Origin: Vigna angularis
Taxonomy: Eukaryota > Streptophyta > Magnoliopsida > Fabales > Fabaceae
Length of the DNA: 64,000 bases
Assembly: GCF_016808095.1 (NCBI RefSeq)
Contig: NC_068976.1
Location: forward strand, 21,980,371 to 22,044,370
Direction of reading: 5' to 3'
Part shown: positions 13,156 through 26,600 of the stretch, in pieces
How positions within the stretch are numbered: the stretch's first letter is position 1
Layout: each line of letters starts with the position of its first letter
Notes under the pieces: model-generated
What the model was told of the DNA's origin: nothing
The model's database searches: none
The model's input: the letters and a program-made list of their open reading frames with translations, nothing else
Position numbers and translations under genes: made by a program

Positions 13156-14456
13156 ATTATGATAACAATTTATATCATACATTTCATATGTTAATATAAT
13201 ATATATATCATGCTTTTCTAACCTATATTTTCATAACATTTAATAATATACATATATATATATATTATGATAACAATATATATCATACGTTTTATATGTT
13301 TATATATATATATATATCATGGTTTCCTAAGTTATATTTCTATAACATTTAATAATATACATTCTTATTTAGTAAACTACTTGTCTAATTTTCATTATAG
13401 CAGAGATCTTACTTTCCCCAATTGATCACCGGAGAAGGTTCAGAAATTTTAGAGAGAAGGCAGAGCAATATTTAGAAAATGAGCTTTTAGAGAAAAAAAG
13501 AAAAAGTTGGCAGAGTGGAAACTGACTTAAGAGAAAGACCCCTGTTAAGGTCATGTGCCTTTCATCTGATGGGCCTGACTACCCCACATAAGGCACAAAG
13601 GCTCCTTTATTAATTTTACAGACCCTTACAAAAATACAATTCAACATGAAAAATACAATTCTAACATTATTACAACAAACAGAGAAATAGGATATAAAAT
13701 CAAATGACAAGACCATAAAAGTAAGAGATTATAACAGAAATGATAGCAGCTGCTTTGCTGCTGAAGTCAGACAGAGGTAAGAATATCTCAGCTGTAGTAA
13801 AAAATTTGCCAATTCGATGTAAATCCCCGCCCATCTTTTGGAAAAAATTATATAGCATGTTGAGTATAGGTTTAATGGCCCTCCTCAGCTTGTGTATAAA
13901 TCCTGATCTACCGAATTTGCACTACTCATATTACTGCGACGAGAAAAGAAAAAAAAAGGTAAGAACCAAGAGAACACGCCGATGAAGAGAGGAGTAGAAA
14001 TGCAGAAAATAAAAAAGATGAGAGAAAATCCGGATATATGACACCTAATATGGATTGATGCAAAAAATGGAGAAATATGATTCTGATTAGTTCAATATTT
14101 CTATTTCAAATTGATACATGCAAGATGAAGAATGTAGATAATAACTACTAAATGCATGAAAATATGGAATGGGATGAATGAATGATGAATATCCTGTGAC
14201 CATTCTACAGAACTGAAAGCAAATTGCAATGCCTGATATTGAACTAAAGACTGCAAACAAAAACTATCCTAAAATCAAATTGCAAACAAGAAAATTGATG
14301 AGATAGAACAAAATAGTAAATACAGATTTGACACTAACCTTAAAACATAAACTTATTCAAACAGTAGAAGATTCAGATCTAAGGAAATGATTATCGAAAC
14401 TACAATTGTATTTTTCAAATGAAATAGAAACACCATATCCTACAAAGTACCACATG

Positions 14457-14776
14457 TCGCAGAAGACAAAGAATAATAGAGCAAAACAAAATAACATACT
14501 AGAATGAAAATCCAAATTGCAAGAAAAGTAAATTGCACCATTCAAAATTTAAAGAACCAGAAGCATAAAATTTTGCAAAAATAAAGATAACAAAACGTAT
14601 TGAAATGAAGATAACATCGCGGAAGACAAAAAATAATAGAGAAAAACAAAATAACATACTAGAACGAAAATCCAAATTGCAAGAAAAGTAAATTGTACCA
14701 TTCAAAATTTAAAGAACAAGAAGCATAAAATGTTGCAAAAATAAAGATAACAAAACCTATTGAAATTAACCGAAGA
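14457..14776. repeat. 160-bp tandem duplication
   Basis: Two head-to-tail copies begin at 14457 (TCGCAGAAGACAAAGAATAA) and 14617 (TCGCGGAAGACAAAAAATAA). Both contain CAAAATAACATACTAGAA, AAATCCAAATTGCAAG and CCATTCAAAATTTAAAGAAC. They differ by scattered substitutions. No coding function is seen. Confidence 0.88.
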
Positions 14777-14889
14777 TTACAAAGAAACCTGTTATCCACG
14801 TGAGAATCCTCTAAGAAAGCTTTGAAAATCTAAACGGGAATTTGGAAAATAGTTTAAGTAGGGTACTCGTATTTTACACAAGACTTCCC

Positions 14890-14897
14890 TATTTATA
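14890..14897 (-). promoter_or_regulatory. Possible TATA box, minus strand
   Basis: On the minus strand this reads TATAAATA within CCTGTATAAATAGGGAAG. It would point transcription leftward through the 160-bp duplication and into the macrosatellite. It is flanked by an imperfect inverted repeat (GACTTTCCCTG and the AGGGAAGTC side), so it could instead be part of a small palindrome. This is a motif match only. Confidence 0.3.
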
Positions 14898-15087
14898 CAG
14901 GGAAAGTCAGAAAAACGAGGAAAGAAAATAAAGAACTATTCGAGTCAACTTTCAACAAACTCTGATGAGAAACCATCATGACATCACGGTTACTATTTAA
15001 AGTCGTTTCAATCTTGTTCCTGTATTAACTATATATGTATAATTATGTGTACACGCATTCAACTTTTTAAATTGAGAATGTGTATAA

Positions 15088-15691
15088 AGTAGTGTGAGAC
15101 AAGAGCTTGATGTAAAAGGCACAGGATCGTATGTTGAGATTAAAACTACACAAGCACCACATCCCCTAAAACCAACCATTTCAAAACATCAAGTATCATA
15201 TTGAAAAAAGAATTAGGACTACTTAAAGCCAACACCTTCTCCTCCTTCATCTGCATGAGTAGACCACTAGAAAAATAAGACGAAACATTGAAAACACAGT
15301 TGTCTAAAATTAATCTTACAGAGAAAAAAAAGAGCAAAATATAAATCCCTTCAGTAAATACCAAGCTTACAGAAATTGAAAGGCAAAAATAAAAAATAAA
15401 AAAGATCGGAAATTCAAATACACCCATGGAGGGGAACAACGCTAAAAACTAATTCAGCAATGAAACAAACAAATCAATAAACTCCATGAGCTCCGAAAGA
15501 TATAAAAATGGTTGAACACAGAGAAAGACAGGCATGCATGTACCTTCCCCACAGCCAAGCTTGGCACTCTTGAAACGAGTGTGAGTACGCCAGAATTCGA
15601 GTAAAGTGGTTGACGGGTGAACATGGGTGAGCTCAAACCTCTCACCATTAACACCAAAAACTAAACTTGTTGGAGTCTTCTGCAGTTGCAT
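15088..15691 (-). pseudogene. Aldehyde oxidase N-terminal gene fragment
   Basis: Exon 1 runs from the ATG at 15691 to a GT donor after 15544. It encodes the start of the plant aldehyde oxidase 2Fe-2S domain: VNGERFEL, PSTTLLEF and the cluster-binding KLGCGEG. After an intron and an AG acceptor, residues from 15165 to about 15088 continue the family pattern with GCGACVVLIS, YDPV and SSCLTLL. The similarity then stops, and no FAD or molybdenum-cofactor exons follow on this strand. A plain GT-AG join of the two exons puts GCGACVV out of frame by one base. Family members are about 1350 aa molybdo-flavoenzymes used in abscisic acid and auxin metabolism; this remnant keeps only the first 2Fe-2S part. 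It abuts duplicated DNA and the macrosatellite, so array growth may have destroyed the gene (inference). Confidence 0.78.
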
Positions 15692-18488
15692 AATTTCAGC
15701 TGCTAGTGTTTTAGTTTTCAGTAACAGAACAGAAGAAAAGCTTAAACTATTTACAGTGTCTGCGTCTGTAGTGAGAGTAAACAGGTGATCAACCTTTCTT
15801 TATAACACTAACATTTGTTGTGCCAAAATACTAGTAAAAGTAATGCTTGATTCGAATGAGTATAGCTGAAAGGACAAAACTTAGATACTGTGTGAACTAT
15901 TTCCCAATCAAAATTGGAGTATTACATCTATAATATATCCAATCTTTTAATACTTTAAGTATATAAAAGTTATACTAATATTGGCATTACAAAAACAACT
16001 TTATGCAACCTTATGTTATGTTGAATATAAACATTATTTTAATACTTTGAATATAGTCTGGAAGTAGGCTATTGCTTGCTGTCATAATTACTAGCTGCAC
16101 CCCCACTATATTAGGGAAAGACTGCACACTCTACACCATTGCATAATACTACCACTATCGCTGCCGTCACATCTGCTATCACCGCCGCCGCTGCACTGCT
16201 GTTGCACAGGAAGAGAGAGAAAATGTGGAAAAAAACTCATTTAAAAAAGTTTTCTCGAAAACATATTTCATGTATTTTGGTTCTGAAACATATCTCGGAG
16301 ATGTATTCAAACAACTTTTTACAATAATTATATATCATTATTTGATTGATTTGTATATTTAAAATGGACGACGAGTTACCTATAAACAATTATAAAAAAG
16401 TGGTCAAAAAATATTGTTAAAAACATATTTTTTTTTGAAAATTTTATTTTAAAACTCGGCTTGTTTCAGAATACATTAAATATATTTTGGAAATTTTGTT
16501 TTGAAAATCTTGTTCCCTAAATTTCGTAAAGCTAGTACCAGAAAGTAAGTGGTCATTTTAAAACTTTGAGCGGGTGCGAAGAAATTGTGGGAGTGCATAA
16601 AGTAAAAGCATGAATTAAATTACCTATTGAATTATGAAAATTTTCATTTTCAATAAAGTTGAATTATCATTTAAAAAAAGTATATTATATGTTATTTTAA
16701 TAAGTTGGTCAAATTTTGTAATAATTATCTTAAAATTATACCAATAGTAATTTCTTATTAGTTTTTTTTCCATAGTTTCTATTTAGTTGATACTATAACT
16801 TTTTTATACTTAAGATGTTTCGAGATTAAACTTTATCTCCTTGTTCTAACATAAATTCTCACTCTTAATTAAGTTGTCATCCTACTAAACTTTTAATTAA
16901 ACAAATCTTTTAAAGTTAATTTATTATATATCTTTCTAAAAGAAAACAAATCGGTACATTGCATAACTTAAGGCAGCTAAGATTAATAAATTATTACACC
17001 GAATAAATATTGTATATATAAGGTTGGAGATTCTTGCCTTAAAAATATGATTGAATTATAATTTATAGGTAAGTATAACATCACAATATTAAACAAATTT
17101 TGTGAAATTGAGATAAATTTTAATTTCACTATTTTAAAGGTGACATTAAAGTTATTTCAAACTTATTTTTTTCAATTTGTTAGAATCATTTAAGTCACCT
17201 GCTATCAAATTCTCTTCTAGGTTGCATTCAAAATGTGTTAATCCTTGACTTGACAGGATGAAATGAAAATTCTACAATCATTTGAAGATTCAACATGATA
17301 ATATGTTTCACATTGCTGGATAAATAATTTGTTACAAGTGTTTAATGAGATTGAAGGTGTATTAAGAGTATTTGGTGATATTCACGTGTTATTTACTTGG
17401 TGAATCGACTTATATAAAGTTAGTTTATTTTATGAAAATGAAAAAAAGAAAATGTGAAGTATTTGATGTATTTAAAAAGTTGAATGAAAGTAAAATTTAT
17501 AAAAGTTTTAAGAATTGACAGGAGAAATAAATGAATCTAGAAAATTGTGTGAAGATGGTGTGGAAAGAAAATTGAGGGATTGATCATACACCTCAACAAA
17601 ATTATGAATATAAAAATTATCAAATTATGATAGAGATGACAAAGTTTATGTAGTTTGAAACAACATTTTATTTGTTGAATCTAAGGAAGGATGTTTAGAG
17701 CATGACATTATTTGAAATAAAGAAAGTGATATTAGTCTATATGTGATATTTGATGAAAATAATCTTGAAATTGATAAATTGCTTAATATACATTAAAGTC
17801 TTCAAGCTCAAATTCCTCATTTCCAAGTTCAACTCTTAAAAGAAAGATGAGTTTGAATAATATATATATAAGTTGTAATTATTATATTGGAAAATGCTTT
17901 GGTTATGGGTGGAACTAATGTATATCATGTCATCGTCTTCGTCGTGGTTGATTTTGATTTATTGAGTTAAATTAGGAGGATACTTACGATGTTAAAATTA
18001 GTAAGGATTTGATGGAATAATTAAGTGTATTAAATGTAATTTTCCATCTTTTTACCTCACATTTATAATTTTCAAAATGAATTTCAGATTAACAGGATTT
18101 AATTACAATTCAATGGCTAGTAATTATATTTTACTTTAAATTAATTGGTATTAGTGGTAATTTGTAATTCTTGAATCGTTGGAGCCATGGGTGATAGAAG
18201 ATCCTTTGGTCTTTGGTATACGGCCTTACAGAATATAAAACAAGAAAGCAATTGAAGATGTTTGGAGGAAATCCATAAGAATTGAAGGGAAGAAAGTTGA
18301 ATAATATATTATTACATATAACTGATAAATTCTGTAAGTTATTGTAATTGAATAAAATAATTTGAATGAATGGTTGATTGAATCGCCAAATAATCTTTCT
18401 TTAATTGTAAATTTCATACAAAATATTCTTACCTGTTCATACAAAATGTTCTTACCTGTAGAACCGACACATGAAAAGAACAAGTAAT
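15692..18488. other. AT-rich intergenic DNA
   Basis: No gene is recognised. ORFs are short and lack domains; a 62-aa frame at 16139-16327 begins with an Ala/Thr-rich run from a GCC/ACC-rich patch and is probably chance. The final 260 bp next to 18489 would include the 3' untranslated region of the cation/H+ exchanger gene on the minus strand. No clear terminal inverted repeats, LTRs or tRNA-like structures were noticed. Confidence 0.5.
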
Positions 18489-21292
18489 TTATATATCTAT
18501 CTCTTTTGTGACAACCTTGGACGTTTGTTGTTGTTGCACTACAAGAATTGAAGCATCGGTTCTGCTATCGGGGGAAGCAAGCAAATCTCCGATCACACCC
18601 AACTCAGAGAACTCCGTCCAACTCTCAAGTGCTGCCGTTACCGGCGATTTCATACCATGGCGCCTCCCAACTATGAAGAAATCATGCTGATTTGCAATGC
18701 TCGAAACAAAAGCACTCGTCTCAGAAGCTTGATGAATGGTCACAAGTTCATACGACACATTCTCAAGCCTACCATAGTACCCCCTAACACTCTTCAACAC
18801 CTCATCATCCAGCATCATCTCCCAGTTTGCCTCACAGTGGGCCCAAACCAAGTGGTACACCACCAAGTTGCAAGAACAATCTCTGATGCTCCTCTTAGCC
18901 AAGCACAATGACTCTCGATCGTCTGAACCCCCAAGAAAGATCATTGCTATTCGTTTCACTGAATTAGTCATGATGCAGTTGTTGTGAGTAGAGGAAGAAG
19001 AAGAAGATCCTCGGTTCACCAGAATCCCAACGGAGCATGGTGCTCTTCTAAGAACCTTAGCGTTGAGAGTTCTTATGTTTTGATCTGCTGAACTGATGGA
19101 ACCATCCTCGTCCCATCTCACGTGAAATGGAAGAATGATGATGGAAGCCACTTTGTCCAATGCAAGGTAACAGATATCGTCATGCATGAAACGTAAGGGA
19201 GATATGGCTGTGTAGGTGCTAACTTCCGCAGTTCCCGCTCTGTCATGTTCGAAGAGGTCGAATGCTACGATCACATCTTCGGAGTAGTTGTGGTTTGAGC
19301 CAACCCTTTCTTGAAGACGGTGTGATATGAAGATGGGAGATGATCTACCAACCAGTTCCTTCAGATGCAAGACGTGACCCACTAAGGGGCTGCTTATTGT
19401 GGGGCAACAAATGTCAAGAACGTTTTTTACAGACATTATGTGGCTTGATTTGTGGATGCATGCTACCACTCGAAACTCTGCGTTGGGTTTCAAGTTCAGG
19501 ATGTTCCTTTTCTGATAGCATGCGTATTTCCTTGTTGGGTCGTAGAGGGATTTCACCCCGATGCGTGCAATGCTTCCCAACACCAGTATTGATATGGCCA
19601 TTATGGAAACCGTTTCATTGCTCAACAACTGCGTTGTATGAGAAATAAAGTTAGATTGTACAAATATACAAAAAAGTGACGTGAAAAAACAAGAATATAT
19701 AGAGCTTTTTGTTTTTGTTAACGATATACCATTGAATCAAAGAGAAAGACGTTGGTGACAAAATCCACGACGCCTTTGCAGCTCAACATGAGAGCAAGGC
19801 ATAAACCATCGGTTATGGGCATGTTGCAGTAGCTGCAAATTCCAATAGTGAAAAGTATCTTAATCAAATGCACGATAACAATTACTGTGACCACAGCAAT
19901 GACCAATTGGCTATTCATCTGTGCGGAGATATCAATCTTCATGGCACAACAGGTGACAAAGATCGGCAAAAGGAACCAAGTTGTGAACAACTCAAACTGT
20001 TTGATAAGTTCAGAGCCTAGTGGAGGACCTTCTGGCACAAGAAGGCCAAAGAGGACAACCCCACCTAACACAGTCTGGTGAGCGAACAATCCGAACAACC
20101 CAGCCAACAAGGTCATGAGGACCACCACAAAGGTGTATGCTTTCTTCACAGGTCTTCCTTCTGGTGTGTTCCTCACTATCCACTTCATTGCGGGGCGTCC
20201 GATCATAATCACACTTGTCACGAAGAGAACGTATTTGGTGGCAGCGTACATCACAAGTTCAGGTCCCTTGCTACCATCGTGAGGATGCGATTTAAGACTA
20301 CTTATTATAGCAGTGCCTAATCCTGTGACAACTGAGTTTATCACATCCATTACAAGAGCTGCTGAAAGTGCTAAGCGTCCAAGTTCAGAGTTCAAAATCT
20401 TCAGATCAGAGAGAAGAGAAGCTATCACTGTGAAGGAGCAACCACTGTGCCCTATTACTATCACGGGGAGATTATCTCCATCAAACTCTCCTAGGGTTTT
20501 CTGCACGTGCTCCATGAAGTAATAGCACAGGGACAAACCAGCAACCGTTGGAATCATCAGGGAGGAAAGAGCGATTGCCCAAGCTTTCTTCCCAGTTCTC
20601 GTTATCATGCTGAAATCCATTTGCACCGAATTTTGAAACATGAAGAATGTGTACCCTAATGATGATACTAGGTTCAACAAGTCTTCAGTACCGTATGGGA
20701 ACAACAGGCTTTTCTGTTCTTTCAACGACTCTATCTTGAGAGAAGGACCTAAAACAAACCCAGTCTGCAATTGAAAATCACACACAAATTTCAAAACAAA
20801 CTACAACAACTGTATGATAATGACTGCTACTGCTTAGTATGGAATAATTCCTTAAGGAAACACAATACACAAAACAATGCCATGCCATTATAAAGTCTTG
20901 ATTTTGTGTGTGCAACAATATGTTATGTGACATGTTCTTGAATGGGACCAGAAACAAAGATAGGACAAGGGAGAAAACATTTGTTTGTATATAAATACCA
21001 TCATTTGAGAAACGAAATAGGGGAACCCCAGACGCTTGAGTACCAGATGAAAACATTGTGTGACGACGAAAATGGTGAGAATTTGGAATTCCAACAGAGG
21101 CACTACAGTTTTATCAGGTAATGCGCCAATATCAGTGTTACCCCAGATGCCATCAGATACAATCTTTGGTGGCATATCAATCTGAACATTGAAGATGATA
21201 AATCTCCCATCTGGGTCTGAATTCTGCTCGTCGAACACTACTCCTCTGAAAATTGTGTTGCTTATGCTTACTAGAGTCTCGTTTGTTCCCAT
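18489..21292 (-). CDS. CHX: Cation/H+ exchanger (CHX family, CPA2)
   Basis: Minus-strand exons are 21292-20999, 20764-19730 and 19628-18489, all with GT-AG borders and phase 0. They encode 98, 345 and 379 residues, 822 aa in total and normal for plant CHX. Residues 1-98 carry the first membrane helices. Residues 99-443 hold the rest of the Na+/H+ exchanger core, starting TGFVLGPSL and including GHSGCSFTVIASLLSDL, a core Asp in SAALVMDV and a Lys in LSCKGVVDF; an Asp and a Lys in this part of the core are needed for transport in the family. From about residue 460 the protein is the hydrophilic C-terminal part (VACIHKSSHIMSV, PCSVGILVNRG, FFIVGRRHG) typical of CHX. The role would be K+ or cation exchange for protons at an endomembrane or the plasma membrane; ion and location cannot be read from sequence. 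ATG 21292 fits the usual N-terminal length. The paralogue number is not resolved. Confidence 0.93.
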
Positions 21293-23652
21293 GATGTCCC
21301 CAAAGTAAAAATTACAGAAACTGAAATCAAGAGTTCAAGAAAATATCTAAAGAACATGAAAACTATTACAATGCAGTAACTATGGAAGAATAATATTTAT
21401 CCAATAATGTTGATTGAAGTCCTTTGATTGTTTGTAGTTACATCTGGTGTCAGTTTGTGACAGACTAGTTTTTTGGATAACGGAACATATTGTCATTACA
21501 AATGATAACGATTTTTTCATATCTTATTTCTGCTGTCAATAGAAAAATAGCTAAATATTGCAAGTGAAAATGCCATGTCACAACTGAAGTGGAACGCGGA
21601 GACAGTTAATCTAAATCATTTCCTTGTATGAGGCTAATGGATGTTGTTATTCACATTCATGGAAGTGACAAGGATATTTGTTTGAATAACATTACTAGAT
21701 TGTTTTTTCAAATTTTCTTTTAATAGGATAATAAATACAGGGAGAAATTCAATAGTTTGTTTTTATGTTGTATGTACTAATTTATGTACTGTTTCTGTTA
21801 TCTAGAGATATTATAGTTAATAATTAAGTAGCACAAATGAACAATGATTAATTATTAAAAGTTAATTCATTAATACATTTTATATAAACATAGCATATTT
21901 TAAGAGCTGTTTTTTATTTCCCCTTGAAGACTTATAAAAGAAATGAAAACTTTAAACACACTTCTTAAAAATGAAATATATTTATTTACATGTTAAATTA
22001 GTTTATATGTATAAATTTTTTTTTAAAAGAAGCTGAAATGAAATAATTTAACTTACTATATAAATAAGCTTGTACGAACCAATTTAGCTTGTACAGAAAC
22101 TGTTTATTTTATTTTTTTCTAAACAATTATCCAAATAAACCATCAATGGAGTGAATTTTCCCTACATTTAGTATCATATTATATTTATTTATTTTATTTC
22201 ATTTAAATACTGCTACTTTGGTTTAGTTTAGCTCAATTTAATTTTGAACGGAACCTTAATTTTAGTTCTAGACATACCGCACAATATCAAATTATGAATT
22301 TGTATTTTTGATTTAGTCAACCCCAGTTTTAATTTAGTTTAATACATTATATTGCTATATGACTCGATTCGAGTTTTTTTTTTCTAAATTTCCACTAATA
22401 AAAAAATGTCCATTATGTCATTGCATTTATGTGGGTTAATCAAAGACTTAAAATAAAATAAAAAAAATGTGCAGTATCATTTTATTATTAAGTCCAATAT
22501 TTTCATATTAAATATTATAAGCCCTAAAAAAAACTCATTTTTACGTTAGTTGTGAACTCCCTCTGATTGTGTCGCAAAGTTCTGATTTTTTTTAACGAAA
22601 ATATAATAACAGGTACTACATAAACGCTAGTGTATTGATATTTTAATATTATAGTAATATTTCATCACGATTTCTTTATACATAAATTGTTTTCACAATT
22701 TTGTTAGTAATAGTATTTTAGAGTGAAAATATAAAATTTACCACTGAAATAAATAGTGATAAAAAACAAAAAAAGAAATTAAAATATGGTGAAACAAAAA
22801 TTAAAAATAGAAAACAAATTAACAGAGACTGTTGTATAGAAAGAAAAAAATAAATTTGTCCCACGTCCTATGCAGAAATCAAGTTGTAAATATTTAAAAT
22901 GTTTGATTCTATATAATTAAATCTTTTCATTACAACAGAATTTTAATATAATGCATAGTAAAAAATATATTTAATTATTTATATTTATACAATAAATAGA
23001 ATACATAATAAAAATAATCTTTTTATTTATTTATCGAGGATTATGAGACTATAATTAAAAAATGTGAACCTACATGATCAACAACAATACCTATATTTCA
23101 GTCAATATATATTATCTAAATAAATACATATACATATGCATACAGCTAGTATTATTACAACCATTTTTTTTATCACTTCCTCTATCTCAAACCCAAACCT
23201 TCCATTTTTTTTTCCAACCATCCATCTTAAAATTTAAATCACTATTTTTGCCACCTTCCAGTCTATTTCCATATAAAAAATCAACCCCATTTATTTTTAA
23301 CTTAACCAAAATAATATTACCTAGTATGACTAAACAGAGAAATTTAATTGTAAGAAACGATTTTAGAGCAGGTGGCCCCAATCATATGTTTCAGTATTTC
23401 CCTCCATTCGAATGAGCTTGGAGACTTCTGGCTTATTTTAGAGTGTGCTCATTGTACCGAGCAATTGAACATTTATCATCCATTCAAATATGATTTGTAT
23501 GCATTAGTTAAATTTGTCCAAATCTTTGATCATACAATGGCGACACCATGCATGAGGTAGATATGCTTACACCCAAAACAAAATTGGATTTCAAAGTGGC
23601 CAGAAAAGCATCATTCAAAGAATTAAGAAAAAAAAAAGTATACTAAAATATG
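21293..23652. other. AT-rich intergenic DNA between divergent gene ends
   Basis: This would contain the promoter of the CHX gene (just right of 21292, minus strand) and the 3' end of the DGS1-type gene (left of 23653). It is very AT-rich with poly-A/T tracts. ORFs up to 113 aa (23074-23415) have no known domain and lie partly in low-complexity sequence. No transposon ends were noticed. Confidence 0.5.
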
Positions 23653-26600
23653 CTACCGGCGGCTCTGACTTGGAAGCAAGCAGTCATATGTAACCATGTG
23701 TGATATCACAGAGAGCTTGTCGGAAGTTTGTAATCCAGGGGCTGCCAAATCTACTATATCCTCACGCAAACTGTTCATAATATAATTGATTTGGCAATTT
23801 TAACAATCATAGAATTCACACCCTTTTCACGTATTTAAACAGATAGAGGATATAAATATAAGTCCGATAAACAGAAAGTGACTTGACAATTATAGCTGAG
23901 ACAAAAAGAGTGCAACTAACCTCTCCCACTCTCCTGAAGCTTCTGCGTGCCATTTGACAGAGTGATATAGGCGATTCAGGCTATAGAGTGCCAATCCAAA
24001 CATACATTGTGCATCTCTCTCCTGTAGATAACATGTAACGTGAACTTTTCTATCTTTCTTCTATCCATCTCATTCAAAATAACTAAGAATTCCTTTGTTT
24101 TAAAGTTAAATAGAATTTGTTTTGATAAGATTAATTTTAAACCATTAAACTGCAACATATTCCCAAATTTCTGTCAAGTTTCACATTAGAACGTGTCATG
24201 ATGGGAGAAATATTATGGTGTTTTGCTAATCGAGCAGAAAATGAAGTTTGTGAACCCCATTCGTATCATAAACTACTCAAATGAAGACGTTTTCTGTGAA
24301 AAATTTGCACAGTGAAGAACATCTTACATATACTGTATCATGAGTATTCTAGACTTACTCTGCCTAGGTGAATCCCGTCTCCATAATGTGTGTGAGTGGA
24401 GAGTGTTGAAACTTCATTTAGGGAGGGCTAAATAAAATCAAGAGTCATATGTGTATGTGCAAATGACGTGACTTTATAGACGTGAAACTTCTATTAAGGA
24501 ATAACTATATATATGTACAAGAATCGGGAAAGCTTCGAACTATAGTCACATGTATGTACAAGAATCAGGAAAGCTTCTTACCAACCCTTGGTCAACATAA
24601 TGTTGGTACAGCACAATCCTTTTCTTAACCTCAGCAACAAGTAACCTCCGCTGAATGCGAGCTAGTCTACCTCTTCCCTCAGCTTTGGTATCCTAATTCA
24701 TACAAACTTCTTTATCAATGCTACTGAATAAAGAATTTCCTTTTTAAGAGAAAAGATAACGAAAGGCTAAACTGAAACAAGTTGACAAATCTGACAGTAG
24801 GGTCAAAGTTTAACGAACCTCAAAATATTTACCACAAGTGTTAATTTTAGTACCCCAAAATGTACATAAATGAATTCTTAAATTCAAACCAACTTTGAAA
24901 AATCGCTATTACGAGTGAACAAATTCAAGGTCAACCAAAAATAAGTAACTTCATAACACTGCAGAGCATTCTCTGATCAATGAGGAAATAACAAAATTCT
25001 TAAAAGATCGAGGACAGTTAAGTATAGCAAATAAAGGGATGAAATGGAGCAGTTTGATACAAAATGAAGCACCATTTTGACCCAATCAGGTGATGTCAAG
25101 ATAAATATGTAATGTAATATCTAGCCCATCAGATATAAACCAATTTGATTAAAACCACTTTTAGTACTCATAATTTCACGTATGTTTAATTTTGATCCCA
25201 TGAAACTTTAATTGCACATTATGTCTTCCAGTTTTTCGAAAGTAATTTTAGTTTAGCATTCATATATCATTCAATTTCTAATAGAAAATGTTAATGTATC
25301 CGTAAGGATAGTGTTAAAACTTGTTAAACCTTGTCATTAATATTTTATGTGAACATTTGATACTCTAATTACTGATAGACATGTAGTATTTTTTATTAGT
25401 AACCGGATGATGACGTTAAAAGTAGACCAAAATACTTAATTTTGGAAAACTTGAATGACCAAATGCGCAGTTAAGTTTTTATAGAGCCCGAAATTGTATA
25501 TTCTTAAAATTGTAAGGGACCAAAATTGCACAATGTGTAATTAAGTTTTTATAGGAACTAAAATTCTAACAGTATCCCAACCATACACAAAATGTGTCAT
25601 CTCAGACAAGATCCACGCTCCAACTCATTCATACAAGTTTTCTTTAGGGCATGCAAGAACTGTAATATTATATGGTGCAAACTAAACAAGGGAAATTACC
25701 TGTTTGAACCATGCACGTACTACCATGATTAGTAAAAGAGACAGAAAGAATGCAGGTAAAGCGGTCAAAACGGCAAAGTTGATTTCATTTGCCCGTAGAA
25801 TCTGGTTCAGCTCTAGCATTGCCCTAACCAAAATATTATATTAAGGAATTAAAACAATGTGAATATTTACTTGAATTTGTAGATTCAAATAAACTCACGT
25901 CTCGGTATCCAGCTTGAGCTTCTGAACCTGGAATGTTGAAGAATTATGTTAAAAACTTACAGATGTAGCATATAACGTATGAATTACAGTACCTGAATAA
26001 GTATGGCGCGAACCAACTCTCCATTCAGAAGGTTTTGAATAGGATGCATGAGTTCCTTCTCATACCTGCATTTATACTTGAGAAAATTAGATCTTAGCAC
26101 ATGATAAACACCAATGTTACAAGAAATGAAGTGATACCTAGAACTTTACTAATAAGGAGGATTCTAATCTAAATTCAACATTTATTCCTATTACATGATA
26201 AGGAGAGGACTACTACATATAAAATTCACTTTCTGTATGTAATTGTCCCTTGATTCCATAAAAATCCAAGTTTTAATTCTGTATAAGTTTAAGATATAGT
26301 CAATCAATATAAATTGAAAATATTTTATATGAACATCCAGGATGAACCCTGTAGGATCATAAACAATTGCTTACAGGTAAATCTATGTATCTACTTCAAA
26401 TTGAATTACAGAAGCAACTTACTACCATCGGACCAGCATAGCTAGAGATATTCCAACTCACCTATCCATGACTATCTCAAGCATTTCCTGGTCTGAAGCA
26501 TTCGCTGGGATATTCTTACCCTTGGCCTGCTCACTGAATGCCAACAACATCCTGCACGGAATTTTTTTAGAAATAGTTACTAAGAAAGCAATATCCAATC

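Larger units (their letters stand above)
4576..14456. repeat. Macrosatellite array, six units of 1.3-1.74 kb
   Basis: The landmark ATTATGATAACAATTTATAT (copy followed by CATACATTTC or close variants) begins at 5108, 6727, 8394, 10138, 11737 and 13156. This gives units of 1619, 1667, 1744, 1599 and 1419 bp and a last, truncated one of 1301 bp. Each unit has the landmark, a second copy of it about 104 bp further on, a TA run, then about 1 kb of closely similar sequence (CACCGGAGAAGGTTCAG, GATGGGCCTGACTA, GACACCTAATATG), and then a block of mostly alternating Y-R repeats leading into the next unit. Length differences come mostly from that block. Short ORFs on both strands recur in the units (61-83 aa), but they change length through indels and match no family I know. 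The array ends where the sixth unit meets GTCGCAGAAGAC. Confidence 0.92.

Noticed and set aside
4576..14456. CRISPR-like or bacterial repeat array
   Set aside because: The repeats are contiguous or kilobase-scale, with no constant-length spacers, and the DNA is clearly plant nuclear.
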